A stretch of 64,000 bases of DNA from Myxococcus stipitatus (lineage in GTDB: Bacteria > Myxococcota > Myxococcia > Myxococcales > Myxococcaceae): positions 434,001 through 498,000 of the forward strand of contig NZ_JAKCFI010000004.1 in assembly GCF_021412625.1 (NCBI RefSeq), written 5' to 3'. Shown piece by piece: positions 59,844-64,000 of the stretch. Both the position numbers and the translations under genes were made by a program. The notes below the pieces were generated by a model. It had not been told where the DNA came from. It saw nothing but the letters and a program-made list of their open reading frames with translations, and did no database searches. Position 1 is the first letter of the stretch. The number at the start of each line of letters is the position of its first letter.

Positions 59844-62069
59844 ATGTCGCCCGCGAAGCCCCCACCGAGACGTCCGGCCGCACGCACGCCCTCTTCGGCA
59901 CCGAAGCCTTCGGAAGGCGCGGTGCCGAAGAAGCCCGCCGCGCAGGGCAAGCCGGAGGCCCGGAAGGGTGGACGCAAGCCGGACGCTCCCGCGAAGGCCG
60001 CGGCGAAACAGAACGCGGCCTCGGGTGAGGCGCAGGCTCGCGGCGCGAAGGCGACGGCTTCGGATGATGCGCCAGCACGTGGCGCGCAAGCGAAGGCGAC
60101 GGCCTCGGGGGCGGTCGCTTCCGCGAAGGGGACGAGAGCGAAGCCCGTGGGAGCTTCCTCGGGGCGAGGTCCGCAGGCGAAGCAGGCTGGCAGCGCACAG
60201 GGGGCGGCCCCCGCGAGGCGCGCCCAGGCGAAGTCCGCCGGGGGCGGCACCTCGTCTGGTGGGGACAGGGAGGCCTCGAGCAAGACACGCGGCGACTCGT
60301 CACTGCCCATCGGAGCCACGGCCGCGGCGCTGGAGGTGCGCGGCCCGGTCTCCCATGAGCAGCCCGGCGCGCTCCTCGCGGAGGAGCTGTTCGACGAACC
60401 GGATGCGCCCGGGCAGCTCGAGGCTGGAGAACGCGAGCCCCGGGAAGTCGAGGCCCAGAGCACTCGCGTGTCCCATGGAGCGGACTCACGGGAGTCATCG
60501 GATGGACTCGAACCCGACGAGGCCGGGCGGCTCGGCACGCTCCTGTCCATCCGGCATGTGTCGAAGAACCTCTCCGCGCGGGAGTCACCGGGCGCGGACT
60601 CGACGGAGGCTCCCGCTCCAGCGCCCTCGCGTGGGGCCCCCGTCCCCAACACGCGGTCTCCCCTGTCGGAGGGCGAGGTCGACACGGAGGTCCTCCGGGT
60701 CTCCGAGCTGGCGCCTGTCGAGGGCCGCTTCGACGGCATTCCGCTGCTCCTCCTCGCGGAGCCGGAGGTGTTCCGGACGCCCGGCGTGCTCGGCTCCACG
60801 ATGGGCAAGACGGTGCCCGGCAAGAGCGAAGCGGGACCGACCTTCCCGGGCGCGGTCCGCCTCTTCACCCAGGCCATCAACCGCGTGGGCGAGACCTTCG
60901 TGGAGACGGAGGATGGACGTCAGGCGCGGTCCACGCCGCCCTCCGACGAACAGCGCTTCTCCGTGGTGCTGCGCAACACGTCGGGCCGTCCCATCCACCT
61001 CCACGTGAAGGGCTGCCTTTATTCCAAGTACCTCACGCCACAGTTCCCCCGGCCAGCGGACGGTGGCGCGCCGTTCAATCCCCGCGACGAAAATCCCCTG
61101 GACGAGGACCTCACGGGGCTGGTGGCTCCCGGGAAGGGCCGGGCCAAGGTGCCGGACCCTCGCGGGCTGTTCTTCCGGGGCCCGCACGCGGTGCTGGCCG
61201 CGGGCTGGCTCGATGCGTGCGTCGACGACCGGGAGGACGCGGAGCGCGAGCGCGCGCCGCTCGTCCGCGACGACCTCGACCTGTCGCGTCTCGACTCCGC
61301 GCGCCTGGGCACGCGGGGGTATCTCGAGGGGAGCGTCGTGGTGAAGCCCGGCGCGACGGTGGTCGTCCTGGAGGCCCGACACGAGCGGGGCGGTACGCTC
61401 CGCGCCCTCCTGGACTTCGTCGCGAGGGACGCGAAGGGCGGCGTGGACGCGGGCGCGAGGTTCCGGCTCGCCACGGTGGCGAGCCCCCGCTCGCTGACCG
61501 ACGAGGACCTCGCGGCCCTCGTGCGAGGCGAGTATCCCCAGGCGGAGATGGGCGCCCCCGTCGCACCGCGACGCGGCGATGCGTTCGACGCCATCCAGGG
61601 CGTGGTGGATGCCGGCAGCCGCTTCCTGGGCGGGCGCACGCTGCCGCTGTCCCGTGGCACGCGCACGGGCGACCTCGTCATGTCCACGATGACGCGCAAC
61701 GCGGGAGCCCGGCACGACGCGGGAGTCCTCGCGGGGAGCACCCGGTCGAACGACGGCGCGCGAGGAACGACCTTCGAGCTGACCTACGTGCTCGAGAACC
61801 CGGGCGACGAGGACCTCGAGGTGGAGCTGCTGGTGACCTCTCCACGCGTCCAGGCGGGGGAGCGCTTCTTCCCTCAGGCGGGTGTGTTGATGCTCGCGAT
61901 GCGGGTCGACGGGCAGCGGATGGAGGTCCGACTCGACGAGCGAGGCGCGGGGCGGGTCCTGTCCGTGCTCGACATCCCCGCGTCGGACCGTCGCGAGGTC
62001 CGTGTCGAGTGGACCCACGTGGGAGGCTCGTTCGCGCCCCTCGGCCTGGAGTTCCGCGCTCGCGGCTGA
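59844..62069 (+). CDS. Uncharacterised protein with Ala/Lys-rich N-terminus and DUF3370-like domain
   Basis: The 741-residue protein begins with about 160 residues of Ala/Lys/Pro/Gly-rich low-complexity sequence, rich in short AKA-like repeats, like histone-H1 tails. A more ordered acidic part spans residues 160-280. The C-terminal 430 residues resemble DUF3370 proteins of cyanobacteria: TFPGAVRLFTQAINRVGE, RFSVVLRNTSGRPIHLHVKGC, the PNP/GLVAPGKGRAKVPDPRG-like loop, and FELTYVLENPGDEDLEVELLV. The match is by pattern and uncertain. A hairpin follows the stop. No signal peptide is evident, so the location is unclear. The low-complexity segment may be prone to length variation. Confidence 0.6.
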   Translation: MSPAKPPPRRPAARTPSSAPKPSEGAVPKKPAAQGKPEARKGGRKPDAPAKAAAKQNAASGEAQARGAKATASDDAPARGAQAKATASGAVASAKGTRAKPVGASSGRGPQAKQAGSAQGAAPARRAQAKSAGGGTSSGGDREASSKTRGDSSLPIGATAAALEVRGPVSHEQPGALLAEELFDEPDAPGQLEAGEREPREVEAQSTRVSHGADSRESSDGLEPDEAGRLGTLLSIRHVSKNLSARESPGADSTEAPAPAPSRGAPVPNTRSPLSEGEVDTEVLRVSELAPVEGRFDGIPLLLLAEPEVFRTPGVLGSTMGKTVPGKSEAGPTFPGAVRLFTQAINRVGETFVETEDGRQARSTPPSDEQRFSVVLRNTSGRPIHLHVKGCLYSKYLTPQFPRPADGGAPFNPRDENPLDEDLTGLVAPGKGRAKVPDPRGLFFRGPHAVLAAGWLDACVDDREDAERERAPLVRDDLDLSRLDSARLGTRGYLEGSVVVKPGATVVVLEARHERGGTLRALLDFVARDAKGGVDAGARFRLATVASPRSLTDEDLAALVRGEYPQAEMGAPVAPRRGDAFDAIQGVVDAGSRFLGGRTLPLSRGTRTGDLVMSTMTRNAGARHDAGVLAGSTRSNDGARGTTFELTYVLENPGDEDLEVELLVTSPRVQAGERFFPQAGVLMLAMRVDGQRMEVRLDERGAGRVLSVLDIPASDRREVRVEWTHVGGSFAPLGLEFRARG

Positions 62070-62084
62070 AGGCCGCGTCCCCCA

Positions 62085-62111
62085 GGCCCGTGCCCCACGG
62101 CGGCACGGGCC
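62085..62111. terminator. 10-bp hairpin between convergent genes
   Basis: GGCCCGTGCC (62085-62094) and GGCACGGGCC (62102-62111) are perfect complements with a 7-nt loop. It lies between the stops of two convergent genes and may end transcription in both directions, although no T run is present. Confidence 0.5.
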
Positions 62112-62127
62112 CCCGAGTCCCCGTGGC

Positions 62128-62892
62128 TCAATCCACGTAGGTCCGGAACTTCACCATGCGCACGAAGCGACGGTCGGTGCTCACCGCGGCGACGATGAGC
62201 CCTCGCGAGCCACCGCATCGCTCGCAGCTCCAGCCGAGCACGTAGAGCCGGTTGCTGTTGCGGGAGATCTGCGTGATGAGCGACGCGGCGCCGTCCACCT
62301 CGTCCGGCAGCGCGGTGCCGTGGCTCATGGGCGTGGACAGCCGCTGGATGAGCTCCCGGGGGGTGATGGGGATGAACAAGTAGTCGAGGTTGTCGGTGAG
62401 GAACACCTCGGCCGCCTTCTGTCGCAGGGTGATTTGGTTGGCGACACCCAGGCCGTTGGGGATGTAGCCCTCGGCGACCTCGGAGACGGCCGCCAGCGGA
62501 CCGGAGACGCCGTACTGCTCCTGCGGCGTGGGGGCCACGAACTCCAGCCCCAGGGGCGCGCTGGTGGTGGCCAGGTCGTTCAGCTCGTGGAAATCAATCA
62601 GGTACTTCTGCGCGGACGCGGTGACGTCGACGTTGAAGGGCAGGTCGTGGATGCGGTCGCCCAGGAAGGCGCGCTCGGCCGCGTCCAACGCGAGGTCGTC
62701 GTAGAAGAGGGCGTTGATGGCCTCCACCAGCTCCGCGCGGAGCACCTGGACGCCGCCCGGACTCGACGGAGCCCGCGCCGCGGCCACCCTCGACTGGAAC
62801 ACGGGGATGCTCGTGCTGCTGTCGGCAAGGGCCACGGGCGCGGCCAGCAGCGCGAGCCCGCTCAGGAGCCACTTCAAGGGATGGCGTGACAT
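62128..62892 (-). CDS. Exported protein of unknown function
   Basis: The 254-residue protein starts MSRHPLKWLLSGLALLAAPVALADS; the signal peptide would be cut after ALA, leaving a soluble exported protein. Visible features are a helical region near residues 45-75, a conserved-looking segment YLFIPITPRELIQRLS near 175, and CERCGG near 225 as a possible metal or disulfide pair. The family is not recognised. The ATG at 62892 is chosen; 20 further in-frame codons upstream seem non-coding. It is convergent with the DUF3370-like gene, with a hairpin between them. Confidence 0.65.
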   Translation of the reverse strand: MSRHPLKWLLSGLALLAAPVALADSSTSIPVFQSRVAAARAPSSPGGVQVLRAELVEAINALFYDDLALDAAERAFLGDRIHDLPFNVDVTASAQKYLIDFHELNDLATTSAPLGLEFVAPTPQEQYGVSGPLAAVSEVAEGYIPNGLGVANQITLRQKAAEVFLTDNLDYLFIPITPRELIQRLSTPMSHGTALPDEVDGAASLITQISRNSNRLYVLGWSCERCGGSRGLIVAAVSTDRRFVRMVKFRTYVD

Positions 62893-63043
62893 GCAAGGCA
62901 CCTCTGGCGAGCCCGACGGCTCGCGTCCTCGGGGAGAACGACGCGCCGTCACTTAGCATGCGAGCCTGACGTGTCTTGCTCGACATCCTTGTAAAGATGA
63001 TTTGTCTGTTCCGCGCCTGGTGTTGGATTCCGTCGCGGATGTG

Positions 63044-64000
63044 TCAGCCGGTGGGCGCCAGTGGGGCGGGCGTGGGCGGTTGCTGGCGGGCGATGGGGAC
63101 GAGCAGCGCGAGGAAGGCGACGGACAGCACGGCGCCGAGCAGGAAGACGAAGGCGTAGCCCAGGCCGAGCCCGTGCACGGGGTCCGCGAGCCAACCCGCG
63201 AGCGGCGCGGCGGGGGCCTTGCCCCAGACCTCGAGGCTGGCCAGCAGCGTGTAGTGCGTGGCGCCGATGCGCCGGTCCACGCGCGACATCATGAACGCGA
63301 ACATCACCGTGGTGAGCGCGCCGCCGACCAGCTCCTCGCACAATGTGACGCCGATGACGCTCGCGTCCGTGACGCCATGGGTGGCCAGCCACCAGCGCCC
63401 CACCAGCGGGAACACGCGCAGCGCCGCGGTGAGCCCCAGCGCGCCGAGCACCGGCATGCGCGTGGCCAGCAGCCCGCCCGCGACAGAGCCGAGGATGGAG
63501 GCCACGTTCCCCCAGGTCCCCACCCACTGGCCTATCCGCCAGTCGGGGATGCCCGAATCGAGGAGGAAGGGCTTGTAGAGCACGTCCGCCATCGTCTCGC
63601 CCAGCTTGTACGTGGCGATGAACAAGAGCAGCCAGCCAATCCCCGGCACGCGGAGCACCGCCCCCAGGCGCTCCCGCATCATCGGCCACGTCAGGGCGGG
63701 CTCGTCCGGCGCGCTGTCAGCGACGTCGCGCGGACGTGACGAAGACGTCTCCCGGAAGCTCAACGTCACCCCGAGCGCCAGCAGGCACAACGCCGACATG
63801 GAGAGGAACAACCCCGGCCACCCGATGTATCGACTGGCCCAGACGAGCAGCCCGCCGCCCGTGAGCATCCCCAGCTTGTAACCCACGACCTGGATGGCGT
63901 TGCCCAGACCCAGCTCCTCCGGGCGCAGGTGGTCCACCGCGAAGCCATCCACCGCGATGTCCTGCGTGGCCGCGAAGAAGTTCATCACCAGGACGAGGAC
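63044..64000 (-). CDS. AmpG-like MFS transporter, 5' end cut by window edge
   Basis: The frame runs off the right edge; 318 residues are visible. It has about eight hydrophobic spans and the AmpG/acetyl-CoA-transporter signature NFFAATQDIAVDGFAVDHL near the visible start, with GLGNAIQVVGYKLGMLTGGG following and the tract TYKLGETMADVLYKPFLLDSG in the middle. AmpG permeases import muropeptides; the SLC33A1 branch moves acetyl-CoA. The substrate cannot be settled. The C-terminus ends in a Pro-rich tail (PPTPAPLAPTG). The gene lies 151 bases beyond the start codon of the previous exported-protein gene, on the same strand. Confidence 0.85.
   Translation of the reverse strand, partial: VLVLVMNFFAATQDIAVDGFAVDHLRPEELGLGNAIQVVGYKLGMLTGGGLLVWASRYIGWPGLFLSMSALCLLALGVTLSFRETSSSRPRDVADSAPDEPALTWPMMRERLGAVLRVPGIGWLLLFIATYKLGETMADVLYKPFLLDSGIPDWRIGQWVGTWGNVASILGSVAGGLLATRMPVLGALGLTAALRVFPLVGRWWLATHGVTDASVIGVTLCEELVGGALTTVMFAFMMSRVDRRIGATHYTLLASLEVWGKAPAAPLAGWLADPVHGLGLGYAFVFLLGAVLSVAFLALLVPIARQQPPTPAPLAPTG

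Overview
This 64 kb window comes from a very GC-rich chromosome. The gene content points to a myxobacterium of the Myxococcaceae (Myxococcus, Corallococcus or Pyxidicoccus type): an ElbD-type ether-lipid cluster, a MopE-like cysteine-rich secreted protein, a cysteine-rich ferrochelatase, many lipoproteins, ECF sigma factors with zinc-finger partners, and a SWIB-domain protein with a histone-H1-like tail. I see no rRNA gene, ordinary tRNA gene, CRISPR array or insertion sequence.

Layout. 0-5.9 kb: the 5' part of a phosphoesterase gene, RNA element 1, two sigma/zinc-finger modules in opposite orientations, and a PaaI thioesterase. 5.9-13.2 kb: UvrD/PcrA helicase, RNA element 2, a PQQ-propeller lipoprotein, adenosine deaminase, an atypical SDR protein and the RNA ligase RtcB. 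13.3-16.8 kb: a small membrane protein, GNAT acetyltransferase, GlgC and an FHA-GGDEF protein. 16.9-25.7 kb: a five-gene minus-strand operon for ether lipids (epimerase, HAD phosphatase, LarA-like, the four-domain ElbD, epimerase). 26-35 kb: SWIB protein, TreY-TreX, TerC, ApaG-HemH. 34-37 kb: two lipoproteins and Sua5/TsaC. 37-43 kb: an SDR39U1-type epimerase, then an overlapping ABC operon of GldA/F/G type ending in a DUF4340 protein. 43-51 kb: MopE-like protein, a 2,076-residue Rhs/YD-repeat protein with a variable C-terminal tip, and a candidate immunity gene. 51-55 kb: an unusual operon with a GvpA-like protein, histidine kinase, response regulator and GvpL/GvpF protein. 55-64 kb: a Rieske-tailed oxidoreductase, hemerythrin, AlkA-type glycosylase, zinc alcohol dehydrogenase and its partner, two uncharacterised proteins and an AmpG-like transporter cut by the right edge.

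The most unusual content is a pair of related, about 130-nt, minus-strand elements (457-586 and 8264-8398). Each reads as a circularly permuted tRNA. A consensus T arm and the 3' acceptor strand come first. A 3-8 nt cap follows, then the 5' acceptor strand, the D arm and an anticodon-like arm. The two outer ends pair in a GC-rich helix that would extend the variable arm. The two copies share the outer helix, an internal loop and the T-loop, while their acceptor, T, anticodon and inner variable-arm stems differ in sequence but still pair, which argues for a selected RNA fold. An RtcB RNA ligase gene lies 3.4 kb from the second copy; a maturation link between them is my inference, not something the sequence shows.
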